Position numbers and translations under genes: made by a program. A stretch of DNA of 35,937 nt, from the NCBI GenBank assembly GCA_012517155.1, contig JAAYVN010000084.1:1-35937 (forward strand), in the 5' to 3' direction. Shown here piece after piece: positions 1-8,123 of this stretch (positions are counted from its first letter, which is position 1; each line of letters starts with the position of its first letter). The stretch is from Ignavibacteriales bacterium. GTDB taxonomy: Bacteria; Bacteroidota; Ignavibacteria; Ignavibacteriales; Ignavibacteriaceae. A model generated the notes under the pieces. It saw nothing but the letters and a program-made list of their open reading frames with translations, made no database searches and was not told where the DNA came from.

Positions 1-411
1 ACGCTGTTGTGGTTAAAGAGGGAAACAAACGTATGGCTTGAGATAACGACTTTATTGATTCCAGGCGAGAATGATTCGGAGGAAGAGATAAAACAACTTA
101 GTGACTGGATTGTTGATAATATGGGGGATGGGGTTCCGCTACATTTCACGGCGTTTCACCCCGCATTCCGGATGAGGGACAGGCGGAGTACTCCAACATC
201 AACGGTTAAAAAGGGAAGGGAGATTGCAATGAGCAGGGGGATAAAGTATTGTTATACGGGAAACATTATTGATGAGGAGGGACAGAGTACTTATTGTCCG
301 GAATGCAGGCGGGAGGTTATTGTGAGGGACTGGCACAGTGTGAAGAAAAACAGTCTAATCGGAAACAGATGTAAATTCTGTAATGCGGAAATTGCGGGGG
401 TGTTTGAATGA
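1..411 (+). CDS. amrS: AmmeMemoRadiSam system radical SAM enzyme, C-terminal part (cut by window edge)
   Basis: The last 136 residues of a protein whose start lies left of the window; the frame is open to base 1, so the TTG at base 7 is not a real start. The stretches LLIPGEND, HFTAFHP and YTGNI, two CxxC pairs (TYCPEC and RCKFC) and the ending AGVFE are the conserved C-terminal half of AmrS, related to pyruvate-formate lyase activating enzymes. The radical SAM CxxxCxxC motif would be in the missing N-terminal part. The family usually accompanies an AmmeMemo (Memo plus AMMECR1) protein, and its substrate is not firmly known. Family identity is strong; function is inferred from the family only. 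It is the only plus-strand gene before base 25684. Confidence 0.9.
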   Translation, partial: TLLWLKRETNVWLEITTLLIPGENDSEEEIKQLSDWIVDNMGDGVPLHFTAFHPAFRMRDRRSTPTSTVKKGREIAMSRGIKYCYTGNIIDEEGQSTYCPECRREVIVRDWHSVKKNSLIGNRCKFCNAEIAGVFE

Positions 412-432
412 GGGGAGGGTAAGTGGTCATTA

Positions 433-450
433 GTCCGTTAGGTAACGGAC
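433..450. terminator. palindrome, possible stop after amrS
   Basis: GTCCGTTA (433-440) and TAACGGAC (443-450) pair perfectly around a two-base loop, 22 bases after the amrS stop codon. The direct repeat GTCATTA lies immediately on both sides (426-432 and 451-457). There is no T tract, so it may be a weak or factor-dependent terminator, or a small palindromic element between short duplications. Confidence 0.4.
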
Positions 451-601
451 GTCATTAAATTGCCATTTGTTGTAAAAAGACGGAACGCGGATCCCGACAC
501 AGCAGGGTGTTGCAGTGAAAGAAGAATATTTTACTCAGGCATAAATTTCTAAAATTTTCTAAGCTGCAAGGGAGTATTCTAAGCGAAAATCAGCTCTTAA
601 A

Positions 602-652
602 CGCTAAGTACGCAATCCGACTCGGTCGGATCGCAAAGTAACGCAAAGTAAC
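602..652. repeat. CGCAAAGTA-type repeat with embedded palindrome
   Basis: The units CGCTAAGTA, CGCAAAGTA and CGCAAAGTA occur in tandem. Between the first and second sits the palindrome ATCCGAC-TCG-GTCGGAT (615-631), which has CGCA on both sides (611-614 and 632-635). It looks like interspersed noncoding repeat DNA. Whether it recurs in the genome cannot be seen from this window. Confidence 0.45.
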
Positions 653-745
653 AACAATCATTGTGAAGGAAAGTACTCATTGCAAAAGCCTGCACAACAA
701 CACGGAGTTCATACCCCTAGTTTGAAGGGAGGAGGTATTCGGGAT

Positions 746-788
746 ATAGTCCGGAAAGAGAAGCCCTTGGCTTCTATTTCCAGACTAT
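746..788. terminator. long imperfect hairpin after the secreted orphan gene
   Basis: Arms 746-765 and 769-788 pair over 18 of 20 positions (mismatches at 752/782 and 758/776) around the loop CTT. The innermost helix is AGAAGCC/GGCTTCT. It begins 17 bases past the stop codon of the minus-strand gene at 805. No T run follows in either direction, so a canonical intrinsic terminator is not proven. It could be a bidirectional stop for the convergent pair or a palindromic repeat element. Confidence 0.5.
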
Positions 789-804
789 GGCAGTTTGAAA
801 TTTA

Positions 805-1491
805 TTATTTTACCTCTACAATTGCATGACCTATAGGCGGAGTCATTTCAAAAGCAATCGGGGTAACAGTCCTGCCCTGGTTATAATCCCAAAATGAATT
901 CTCCGGGCAATTTCTTCTGAAACCGACAGAATGGACAATATAAAGTTGCCAACCAGGTTTAGCTCTTTCAAGCCACATTCCGACGTCTCGTTTTAAGTCA
1001 TTGTTCTCAGTGTCTTCCCAGCTAACTGCAGAACCGTCCCAATCTCTAATGCCCGACTCGGTATTAAATTGGATAAAGCAGATTTCCTTATCTTTATTAA
1101 TCATTTTTTCGGGAGTATCCCATTTCTCATGGAGCACATTTCCGACGAAGTCGTAATTGGCAAAGATTTTCCAGTAGACCTGATCGGCAACTTTTTTACT
1201 ATATTCGGGATGCTTTTTGTTAAATCCGTCCAGCAAGTCCTTATACAGTTTTCCCTTTGGAGTAAAATAGCGCAGATCAATTGTTCCACCGGCTTCCACA
1301 AAGAACTTGCCATCTCTAAATTCAAACTGAGAAGGATTATATTGAGTTTTTTGGGGGAATCCACTTTTAGATACACAGACAGCTCCATAGCCAAAAGCTT
1401 TAATATAGGCGGGATCCAGATCGGCCGGCAGAAAAAACGAAAAGAAAGAAAGGACTATAACACTAAACACAAATTTTTTCAAAATATTCAT
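805..1491 (-). CDS. secreted protein of unknown function
   Basis: I do not recognise a family. The 228-residue product begins with a lysine-containing n-region and a hydrophobic core (residues about 4-20, rich in V, L, F and S), a typical signal peptide. The mature part is mixed alpha/beta in composition, rich in aromatic residues (Trp, Tyr, Phe) and acidic residues. It ends with a hydrophobic strand-like tail (IGHAIVEVK). The start at 1491 is chosen because AAGGAAG lies 8 bases upstream and the signal peptide follows at once; an in-frame GTG at 1572 would add 27 residues and has no ribosome site. Its own promoter appears at 1586-1615. It is transcribed alone, downstream of the spmAB terminator. 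Likely periplasmic or extracellular. Confidence 0.75.
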   Translation of the reverse strand: MNILKKFVFSVIVLSFFSFFLPADLDPAYIKAFGYGAVCVSKSGFPQKTQYNPSQFEFRDGKFFVEAGGTIDLRYFTPKGKLYKDLLDGFNKKHPEYSKKVADQVYWKIFANYDFVGNVLHEKWDTPEKMINKDKEICFIQFNTESGIRDWDGSAVSWEDTENNDLKRDVGMWLERAKPGWQLYIVHSVGFRRNCPENSFWDYNQGRTVTPIAFEMTPPIGHAIVEVK

Positions 1492-1585
1492 AACAGACTT
1501 CCTTATGTTAATTGATAAATAATCATCTAACAAGCGGCAAGGGGCTATACCGGGAATTTGTCGTTTTAACACAAAAATGAACAGA

Positions 1586-1615
1586 CAAATTTAGCTAAAA
1601 TAAATCAAGTGACAA
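1586..1615 (-). promoter_or_regulatory. Bacteroidota-type promoter for the secreted orphan gene
   Basis: Read on the minus strand, TTTTTG ends at 1613 and TAAATTTG occupies 1593-1586, with a 19-base spacer. This matches the TTG-N19/20-TAnnTTTG form used by the main sigma factor of Bacteroidota. It leaves a 5' leader of roughly 90 bases before the ATG at 1491. Confidence 0.5.
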
Positions 1616-1645
1616 AAAGAAAGAATAAAAATTAATTATAATTAG

Positions 1646-1686
1646 AAATCAGCCAACCGGGAAGAAGTAATCCGGCTGGCTGATTT
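1646..1686 (-). terminator. intrinsic terminator of the amidase-spmAB unit
   Basis: The arms at 1646-1660 and 1672-1686 pair over 14 of 15 positions (outer part AAATCAGCCA, inner part CCGG) around an 11-base loop. The hairpin starts 10 bases after the spmAB stop codon. On the minus strand the stem is followed by a T- and A-rich stretch. Position and stem strength make it a convincing terminator. Confidence 0.75.
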
Positions 1687-1695
1687 GAAAGGGGT

Positions 1696-3327
1696 CTAAC
1701 CGAAAAGCATTTTCACTACAAAGAGAGCTCCGAGAGTACCAGCCAGATCAGCGATTAAGCCGACTGCAAGGGCATGACGGATTTTGCTGATATTTACCGC
1801 GCCGAAATAAACCGCCACCACATAGAAAGTGGTTTCGGAACTACCGAAGAGAGTTGAGGTAAGGATACCCACGAATGTATCCGTACCATGAACAGCCATA
1901 GTTTCGGCCATTACGCCAAGCGAACCACTACCCGAGAGGGGTCTCATAAGAGCCATTGGGAGGGCTTCAACGGGAAATCCGATAAAGTCAGTGAAAGGTC
2001 TAAGAACATAGATGAGCCAGTCCATAGCACCGCCTGCTCGAAAAATAGCTATAGCCATCAAGATACCGACGAGATATGGAATAATTCTGACGGCGACATT
2101 AAATCCCTCTTTAGCGCCTTCAATAAAGGTCTCGTAAACCTTGACTTTTCTAAAAAAGCCATACATTACGAAAGAAACTATTATAAGAGGGATAGCCAAG
2201 GTTGCAACAATTTGAATAATCAATCTGACAGTTTCGGCACTCATGAAAGAGAATGCGCCGCCGACCAGGGCAAAAAGTCCCGTTGCGAAAGCAATCACAA
2301 AAAAGAGGATCACAAAAGCAACAATCAAAAAGAACTTAGCATATTGTTTAATCCAAGAAGCAAAACCGCCTTTACCCATGGGGAATTTTTCAAGAAGTTT
2401 AGCGCTAAGGACACCCATAATAGTGGCGCAAGTTGAGCCAAATATGGAAGTCCCGATAATAATTGCGGGTTCCGCACTACCAGCAGCAGCGCGAAGTGCG
2501 ATAGCTGTTGCGGGGATCATGGTCATTCCGCCGGTATTGAGAGCCAGGAAAGTACACATTGCGTTTGTGGCAGTATCCTTTTTATCGTTAAGAGAATTAA
2601 GTTCCTCCATGGCTTTAAGTCCGAAGGGAGTTGCGGCATTACTCAGCCCCAAAAAGTTCGCCGACCAGTTCATTATAATTGCCCCCATAGCAGGATGATC
2701 GGAGGGGACATCGGGGAATAAGAATCTAGTAACCGGGGTAAGTGCTTTAGCAAGAATTCGAATAAGTCCTGCTTCATCAGCTATTTTCATAATGCCGAGC
2801 CACATAGCCATAATACCGATCAAGCCCAAGGCAATTTTCACAGCGGTGTCCGCATAACTTAAAGCGGAGTTGGTAACCTCCTTCATTTTTATGAAAGAGA
2901 TTTTTTCGAAAACAATTTCCGCACCGACAACTTCTCCAGATTTTGTTCCCATTATTTTTATTTCGCCATACAAATCTTCTTCCTTGCCGTTGGTTTTAGC
3001 CATCCGTTTCAGAATTTCGGGGCTATCACCTCCGATGATTAGGTAAAGAGGGGCTTTATTGGTTTTTTTATCAAATGACAAATGAGCGGAGAACTCAAGG
3101 TCTTCCGGAATATTTTCATTGTAGAATTTATTAAAATCTGTTTTTGCGATTTTAATTTTAATCTCAACATTTTTAGTATAGACGGGAGTTACCGAATCAG
3201 GAAAAGAGACAACAGCGGAAAGGGGTTTTCCGGTTTTATACTTATCCGTTGAACTATCAATAATATCGCTGGATAAAGCTGCCGCTAAACCAAGAAAAAT
3301 AAGGGCGGCCCATACATAATTCATCAT
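1696..3327 (-). CDS. SpmA-SpmB fusion, nucleoside recognition (Gate) domain membrane protein
   Basis: This 543-residue inner membrane protein joins the two halves that are separate SpmA and SpmB proteins in Firmicutes. Helix 1 (residues 3-20) is followed by a hydrophilic insert of about 135 residues (22-155). Then come the SpmA-type core (160-315, with the conserved block NWSANFLGLSNAATPFG at 220-236) and the SpmB-type core (about 365-543, ending in a segment with GSSETTFYV). The insert is much larger than the loop of simple SpmA. The start has AGGA 9 bases upstream; a second ATG follows at once. It lies 12 bases after the amidase gene, so both are one unit. Spm proteins act in spore maturation in Bacillus, but no sporulation gene is seen here. 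The transported substrate is unknown. Confidence 0.88.
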   Translation of the reverse strand: MMNYVWAALIFLGLAAALSSDIIDSSTDKYKTGKPLSAVVSFPDSVTPVYTKNVEIKIKIAKTDFNKFYNENIPEDLEFSAHLSFDKKTNKAPLYLIIGGDSPEILKRMAKTNGKEEDLYGEIKIMGTKSGEVVGAEIVFEKISFIKMKEVTNSALSYADTAVKIALGLIGIMAMWLGIMKIADEAGLIRILAKALTPVTRFLFPDVPSDHPAMGAIIMNWSANFLGLSNAATPFGLKAMEELNSLNDKKDTATNAMCTFLALNTGGMTMIPATAIALRAAAGSAEPAIIIGTSIFGSTCATIMGVLSAKLLEKFPMGKGGFASWIKQYAKFFLIVAFVILFFVIAFATGLFALVGGAFSFMSAETVRLIIQIVATLAIPLIIVSFVMYGFFRKVKVYETFIEGAKEGFNVAVRIIPYLVGILMAIAIFRAGGAMDWLIYVLRPFTDFIGFPVEALPMALMRPLSGSGSLGVMAETMAVHGTDTFVGILTSTLFGSSETTFYVVAVYFGAVNISKIRHALAVGLIADLAGTLGALFVVKMLFG

Positions 3328-3339
3328 AACTGTTTTTCC

Positions 3340-4365
3340 TTATTTAATGTTTATAAATTTATACCGGAACGGGAAAGAAGTATTTCCCTTTGAATTGACG
3401 GCTATTATTCTAATATCACACGCATTAATGGAGTCATCGTTAACCGATACTTTAACCTGATTACTCCTGGCATCGAATAAAAACGAATTCACGGCAGTAG
3501 AGTCGAAAAAGACCTTTATACTATTGGGGTCGATAGTATTTTTATCAGTGATTTTAAAGAAGAGTTCCTTAACGCCATTATTTATTTCTTCAGTAAAGAA
3601 AGAAATTTTAGGAACACCAGTTTTAAAGTAGCGGCACAATCCCTTGAAAATTCCCCAAGCCTGAATTTTATTAAAATCCTCGAGGGCTAAGCGCTGTTCT
3701 TCCCAGTTGTGGGTATGGAAGCCGCACTCAAGAAGAACGGCAGGAATTTCGGTATGCCGGAGGACAGAAAATCCAGCTTTCGGATAAATCCAATAATCAG
3801 AGTAAGTCCCGTCAAACGAACCAAGACCTCCGCTATTTCTCATAGCAAAAGCCAAGTCACGCTGAATAAACTTAGCGAGGTCTTTTTCCATCTGTTCAAA
3901 TTCGAAATCAGACTCGGTTGCATGGTAATAAGTTGAAGTATAATTAGTCCAATTATCCCCAGCTTTTCCGGGGGCATTATGATGCACGCTTATAAAAATA
4001 TCCGCACCGCTTTGATTTGCCATAATTGAACGGTCTTTAAGGCTTACAGTTTTGTCAATATCTCTTGACAAGAAGACAGTTGCCCCGGCTTGCTCAAGAA
4101 AGCTTCTAAGATAAAGGGAAACGCGCAGATTCACATCTGCTTCAATAGCGATACCCATAGGTCCGGTATTTTTCCGGTCCTCTCCTCCATGTCCCGGGTC
4201 AAGGAAAATCTTTAGTCCGGATAAACCCGAGCTACAGTCAGAGATGCTGTTATTCATTAATTGCGTATCAAGGAACTCCCTCGGGACATCGTAGTAAACA
4301 GCGGGGCCGGAGGAACATCCATAGAAAAGGACAACAAGAACAAACAGAGCAAAATATTTTTTCAT
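3340..4365 (-). CDS. N-acetylmuramoyl-L-alanine amidase, lipoprotein (Amidase_3)
   Basis: Predicted to cut the amide bond between N-acetylmuramic acid and the stem peptide of peptidoglycan. A lipoprotein signal ends at Cys17 (LFYGC). The zinc amidase core spans about residues 50-247. Ligands and catalytic residues are visible: His59 in DPGHGG, Glu75 in GIAIEADVN, His128 in SVHHNA and Glu213 in LLECGFH. The last 90 residues form a beta-rich tail resembling an immunoglobulin-like domain. Most of the region between His128 and Glu213 is an insertion containing FDGTYSDYWIY, which may be a regulatory or substrate element. AAGGAGAT sits just before the ATG. Co-transcription with spmAB suggests an envelope-remodelling role. 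Membrane leaflet is not decided by the sequence. Confidence 0.92.
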   Translation of the reverse strand: MKKYFALFVLVVLFYGCSSGPAVYYDVPREFLDTQLMNNSISDCSSGLSGLKIFLDPGHGGEDRKNTGPMGIAIEADVNLRVSLYLRSFLEQAGATVFLSRDIDKTVSLKDRSIMANQSGADIFISVHHNAPGKAGDNWTNYTSTYYHATESDFEFEQMEKDLAKFIQRDLAFAMRNSGGLGSFDGTYSDYWIYPKAGFSVLRHTEIPAVLLECGFHTHNWEEQRLALEDFNKIQAWGIFKGLCRYFKTGVPKISFFTEEINNGVKELFFKITDKNTIDPNSIKVFFDSTAVNSFLFDARSNQVKVSVNDDSINACDIRIIAVNSKGNTSFPFRYKFINIK

Positions 4366-4412
4366 CTAATCTCCTTTATATAGTGGTAGCAATAAAGTCA
4401 ATATTGTGACTA

Positions 4413-4420
4413 CAAAAATA
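4413..4420 (-). promoter_or_regulatory. possible -7 element for the amidase-spmAB unit
   Basis: TATTTTTG (minus strand) matches TAnnTTTG and lies 48 bases before the amidase start. A TTG at the expected distance is missing; the nearest is 24 bases upstream and inside the terminator stem of the preceding unit. The call is tentative. Confidence 0.3.
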
Positions 4421-4427
4421 AGAATCA

Positions 4428-4448
4428 TTTGCTTATGATAAAAGCAAA
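4428..4448 (-). terminator. probable terminator of the helicase-nuclease unit
   Basis: TTTGCTT and AAGCAAA pair perfectly over 7 bp around a 7-base loop, 17 bases after the stop codon of the helicase-nuclease gene. On the minus strand it is followed by GATTCTTATTTTTG, which is T-rich but interrupted. The stem is AT-rich, so strength is moderate. Confidence 0.5.
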
Positions 4449-4465
4449 AGAGGAGATTGTGAAAA

Positions 4466-7400
4466 TTATATAATACAGTTTCCGTGGTTGTCCGAAAACA
4501 AACAGGAGTTACAATGATCCAGATTCTTGGGGAACGATTTTGCTCTGATACCGGCAATTGATTTTTCAACAAGTTTTCCGAAAGAAGATATAGAGTGCAG
4601 GGATACCGACTGACGGATATCAATCGAGGGGTAGTTAATAAAGAGAAGATTTAACTCTATATCCCTTCCAGGCATTATTGAGTTAAGAAGATATGCATAA
4701 AACATAAGCTGATCTGAATACTGCCTTCCTCTTTGTAAAATGGAGGATTTATCGGTATTCGGGAGGGTATCGGTTTTATAATCAACCACAATTAATTTCG
4801 AATCACCGTCGAAGATCACCTTATCAATAATGCCATACAAAATATAATTTGAGTTTCTTACAAATATCTCATACTCATTTTTGTAATCCTTGTAATTTTG
4901 AAGATTTTTATAAGAAGCTGAATTATAGAATGCGGCGAGAGTTTCCTTCACTTTATTTCTCAACCTATCAAGGGGAATTAAGTTATAGCGAGTAAAGTCA
5001 GTTTCCGTTCTGAGTATTACTTCAATAAGGGAATCAACATCTTCAACGGGAGTATTTTTTTGCAGAGCCGCGTGAATTATACTTCCCTTGAAAAGAGAAA
5101 AAGAAGTAAAGACTGATTTATCTTCGTCTTTCTTTTCTTTCTCCTCATGGTCAACAGATTTATATTCATATTCCACACTTTCTTTTTCTAACTCATGATT
5201 GGAAGACAAATGTGAAAATTTACTAAAGCCGAGTTCGTAAGTCAGTTTATACTTAAGCGGGCAGTGAAGGAAAGTTGCGATTTTCGTTGCGGAATAGATT
5301 TCTTCCGAAGGAGATTCTATTATTTTATCACTATTAACTTTGATGTCAAAAGGTTTTTCAATTCCGGGGACCGGATCAGCTTCCGCTTCAGCATAGTCAA
5401 CAGTTTTCAGGACCGGAATTTCAACCGTCATATCCTCTTCGAAGGAGACAAATTTTCCGTCGTGAACGAGAGCCTTCTTAAGTTTACCGGAAACCGCAAT
5501 TTTGGGTTGAATGAGGGGCATATTCAGTCCATTACAGAGAAAAGAAAAGAATGAGTTTTTCTTGAATGGTTTATCGCTTATAACTCCGGAGAGAAAGAGG
5601 AAATTTTCAGCGCGGGTAACGGCGACATAGAACAAGCGGACAGATTCAGCAATTTCTTTCTCCTTTTGGATATAGTCATAAGTCCGCAGGATGGGGGGGG
5701 AAACATAATCCTTAGAATAATTTCCAGAATGTGGAATTTTCATCAACAATCCGGTATTTTTTGCAATAGCGACTGACTTAGCTTTAGTTACCGTTTGCTG
5801 AGGAACCTCATCCATATTTATGACGAATACCGCTTTATACTGCATTCCCTTTGCCATATGAATAGTAAGAATTTTCACTGTATCAGAATCATCTCCAGGG
5901 CTTACCAGACCTTCATCAGTTTTGGTTTCAATAGCGTCGCGGAGGAATTCAGTATAATCATAAAGAAGGCGATAACCGTTAGAAACAAATACTTCTGCGT
6001 CCTTAATTAATTTTTCGAGATTTTGCACTTCCACATTACCATTTTTTCTAGCAGCAATGACTGAAAGAAAATCCCCTTCTTCAATTATCTTTCTGATTAA
6101 TGAGGGGATATCATAAGTTTCGGCTAATTTAATATTTTCAGAAAGGATTTTAACAATTTTATCAAAAGTTTTGCTTTGGTCAGCGGAATGAACTAATCTT
6201 TTCCAAAGACTAACCGGTGATGAAGGAGGATCGGGCGGTTCGGTTAAAGATATTTCAAGAATAGAAGAGTCAGACAAATTAAAAAACGGGGAGCGAAGCA
6301 AGCCGACGAGAGGGACGTCATCCTTATTAACAAGGAAGCTCAAGTAATTGTAAATATCGTAGACCGTCTGGCGCTGATAAAAACCCTCACCGCCAAGTAT
6401 AGAATAAGGAATGTTCTCATCAGTAAATACCTTTTCAATAACCGGAAAGATTTTTCGCTTACGGCAGAGCAGAGCGATGTCCCGGTAGTTAAGACTATCC
6501 GTTGAATGTTTAAGTTGCTTAAGACGTTTTGCAATCATTCTGATTTCCGAAACCTGCGGATTATTTAATTCCTTTTGCATATTGTCCGCCAAGATGATTT
6601 CAATAGTCCCGGGCTCATTATCCGATCTTGCGCAGACAATATTTGAATAAGCGACGCGATTAAACTCCGGAATCGGATTGTCCATAAGATTTGAAAACAG
6701 ATGGTTAGTAAAGAGAGCAAGCGAAGGGGACATACGGAAACTCTCCTCCAGTTCTCTGGCGCCCCGATTGTCAGTTTCCCTTTGAATGTTTTCCCTTGTT
6801 TTCCGGAATACTTCAAGTTCCGCATCCCGGAACATATAGATACTTTGCTTCTCATCACCAACAACGAAGAAATTATTATCCTTCAAATAATTTACGAGGG
6901 GCAGGAATATATTATATTGAATTTCGTTAGTGTCCTGATATTCATCGATCATAATATAGTTGAAGCGCTCTTTCAAAGTTTCCCGCACATGGTCATCAGA
7001 AACCACCTTTTCTGCTTTCAGCAAAAGGTCCTCAAAATCAAGCAAACCTTTTGTTTTTTTCTTTGTTTCATATTTGTGGAACACACGATCGAACAAAGTC
7101 ATCAAATGAAGACCAACAGCAGCGAGATAGTTGTGTGAAGAAAGGTCGTCAGATGAGGAGTGAATTTTGTTAATAGTATCCTGATAAGAAGAAAGAAGTA
7201 TCGAGTCAGATTCAGTGAACTCTTTTCCCGCCTCAAATTCCTTTTTATAGTCAGAGCGTATCTCGCCTTTTTGAGTAAGGATTTCGTTTAGCAAGTCTTT
7301 CATTAAACGTAAGACATCAAGGCAATTCCCATTTTGTGATGCAATCCTGAGTTGAGAAAGCATCGAAGTGATTTTAGGGACTTTCGGTTCTTTTCCTCTT

Positions 7401-8122
7401 TTCAAGGGGATTGTATTCCCAGAGTTAATTTTTGATATTCCCTCAATGAAATCCCCTAAAAAAGGAGCAAGGATAAGGTTAAGGTCTTGTAAGTATTTTG
7501 TGTTGAAAAAAGATTCGATAATGGACAAAGACCGGGAATAAATTTCATTTTGTAAGCGGAGAACTTTCCGGCGTTCTTCGATCATTTTATTAATTACGCT
7601 CTGAAGATTGGCCCAGGAGCCGAATATTCTGACGAGAGTGCGGATATCATTTTTTTCTTGCGGGGGGAAATCCGGAGAATGAAATTCTCTTTTAAACTCA
7701 TCAAAAGAAGTGGCGATAAGTTCATCATTTAAGGTCTGGTCAGCCACGATGAAATCAGTATCCACATCAGCCTCAACGGCAAATTCCTTAATAACATCCT
7801 TACAGAAAGAGTGAATAGTAGAAATTTTTGCCGAATAAAGTTGTCGGCGAAGCAGAAGAAACCGGGCGGCATCCTCAGGTTGAGACTCTTGAATCTTTTC
7901 CTCAATTCGAAGAGATATTTTCGAATAAAGTTCTGCTGCGGCTTTATCAGTAAAAGTTATAGCAACAATTTTTGAAAGATCAATGTTTTTCTCAAGCGCA
8001 ATTTTAAGGTAGCGTTCAATCAACACAGAAGTTTTACCAGAGCCAGCATTAGCAGTGAGGGAAATATGGCTATCAAGTCCCAGAGCATTTTCCTGATTCT
8101 GTGTAAATACTTTACTACCCAT
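4466..8122 (-). CDS. UvrD-type helicase fused to Fe-S PD-(D/E)XK nuclease (AddA/RecB-like)
   Basis: Predicted ATP-driven 3'-5' DNA helicase with exonuclease activity, acting on broken DNA ends. Helicase motifs run in order: Walker A ANAGSGKT (24-31), TIHSFC (102-107), DEYQD (393-397), VGDEKQSIYMFR (421-432), EESFRM, LTIHMAKGMQY and RLFYVAVTRA. The nuclease at the C end shows His1017, Asp1100, Asp1114 and Lys1116 (VVDYKTD) and the QxxxY motif (Gln1138, Tyr1142). Four cysteines (954, then 1204, 1207, 1216 in HCNSC and NC) match the split 4Fe-4S pattern of AddB, Dna2 and Cas4 nucleases, unusual for an AddA-length helicase. At 1218 residues it has AddA/RecB size. No AddB or RecC neighbour is seen. 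It starts one base after the sensor kinase stop codon. Confidence 0.92.
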   Translation of the reverse strand: MGSKVFTQNQENALGLDSHISLTANAGSGKTSVLIERYLKIALEKNIDLSKIVAITFTDKAAAELYSKISLRIEEKIQESQPEDAARFLLLRRQLYSAKISTIHSFCKDVIKEFAVEADVDTDFIVADQTLNDELIATSFDEFKREFHSPDFPPQEKNDIRTLVRIFGSWANLQSVINKMIEERRKVLRLQNEIYSRSLSIIESFFNTKYLQDLNLILAPFLGDFIEGISKINSGNTIPLKRGKEPKVPKITSMLSQLRIASQNGNCLDVLRLMKDLLNEILTQKGEIRSDYKKEFEAGKEFTESDSILLSSYQDTINKIHSSSDDLSSHNYLAAVGLHLMTLFDRVFHKYETKKKTKGLLDFEDLLLKAEKVVSDDHVRETLKERFNYIMIDEYQDTNEIQYNIFLPLVNYLKDNNFFVVGDEKQSIYMFRDAELEVFRKTRENIQRETDNRGARELEESFRMSPSLALFTNHLFSNLMDNPIPEFNRVAYSNIVCARSDNEPGTIEIILADNMQKELNNPQVSEIRMIAKRLKQLKHSTDSLNYRDIALLCRKRKIFPVIEKVFTDENIPYSILGGEGFYQRQTVYDIYNYLSFLVNKDDVPLVGLLRSPFFNLSDSSILEISLTEPPDPPSSPVSLWKRLVHSADQSKTFDKIVKILSENIKLAETYDIPSLIRKIIEEGDFLSVIAARKNGNVEVQNLEKLIKDAEVFVSNGYRLLYDYTEFLRDAIETKTDEGLVSPGDDSDTVKILTIHMAKGMQYKAVFVINMDEVPQQTVTKAKSVAIAKNTGLLMKIPHSGNYSKDYVSPPILRTYDYIQKEKEIAESVRLFYVAVTRAENFLFLSGVISDKPFKKNSFFSFLCNGLNMPLIQPKIAVSGKLKKALVHDGKFVSFEEDMTVEIPVLKTVDYAEAEADPVPGIEKPFDIKVNSDKIIESPSEEIYSATKIATFLHCPLKYKLTYELGFSKFSHLSSNHELEKESVEYEYKSVDHEEKEKKDEDKSVFTSFSLFKGSIIHAALQKNTPVEDVDSLIEVILRTETDFTRYNLIPLDRLRNKVKETLAAFYNSASYKNLQNYKDYKNEYEIFVRNSNYILYGIIDKVIFDGDSKLIVVDYKTDTLPNTDKSSILQRGRQYSDQLMFYAYLLNSIMPGRDIELNLLFINYPSIDIRQSVSLHSISSFGKLVEKSIAGIRAKSFPKNLDHCNSCLFSDNHGNCII

Positions 8123-8123
8123 A

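Larger units (their letters stand above)
412..804. other. gene-free spacer between convergent genes, with palindromes and repeats
   Basis: This 393-base stretch lies between the end of amrS (plus) and the end of the secreted orphan gene (minus). No open frame in it looks coding. It holds an 8-bp palindrome at 433-450, a repeat with an embedded palindrome at about 602-652, and a long imperfect hairpin at 746-788. The middle part (about 480-600) is AT-rich without recognisable signals. As a convergent spacer it needs transcription stops for both sides, but none of the hairpins has a clear run of T. Confidence 0.6.

Noticed and set aside
412-804. tRNA or small RNA gene in the spacer
   Set aside because: The hairpins do not form a cloverleaf and no conserved T-loop sequence is present; an unstructured small RNA cannot be excluded but is not supported.
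1069-1515. plus-strand frame opposite the secreted orphan
   Set aside because: It is antisense to a gene with signal peptide, promoter and ribosome site, and its product has no recognisable domain.
1696-3327. evidence for sporulation
   Set aside because: SpmA/SpmB names come from Bacillus; fused homologues are common in bacteria that do not sporulate and no other spore gene is seen.
4466-8122. Cas4 or other CRISPR-associated nuclease
   Set aside because: The iron-sulfur nuclease resembles Cas4, but it is fused to a full UvrD helicase and no CRISPR locus is nearby.
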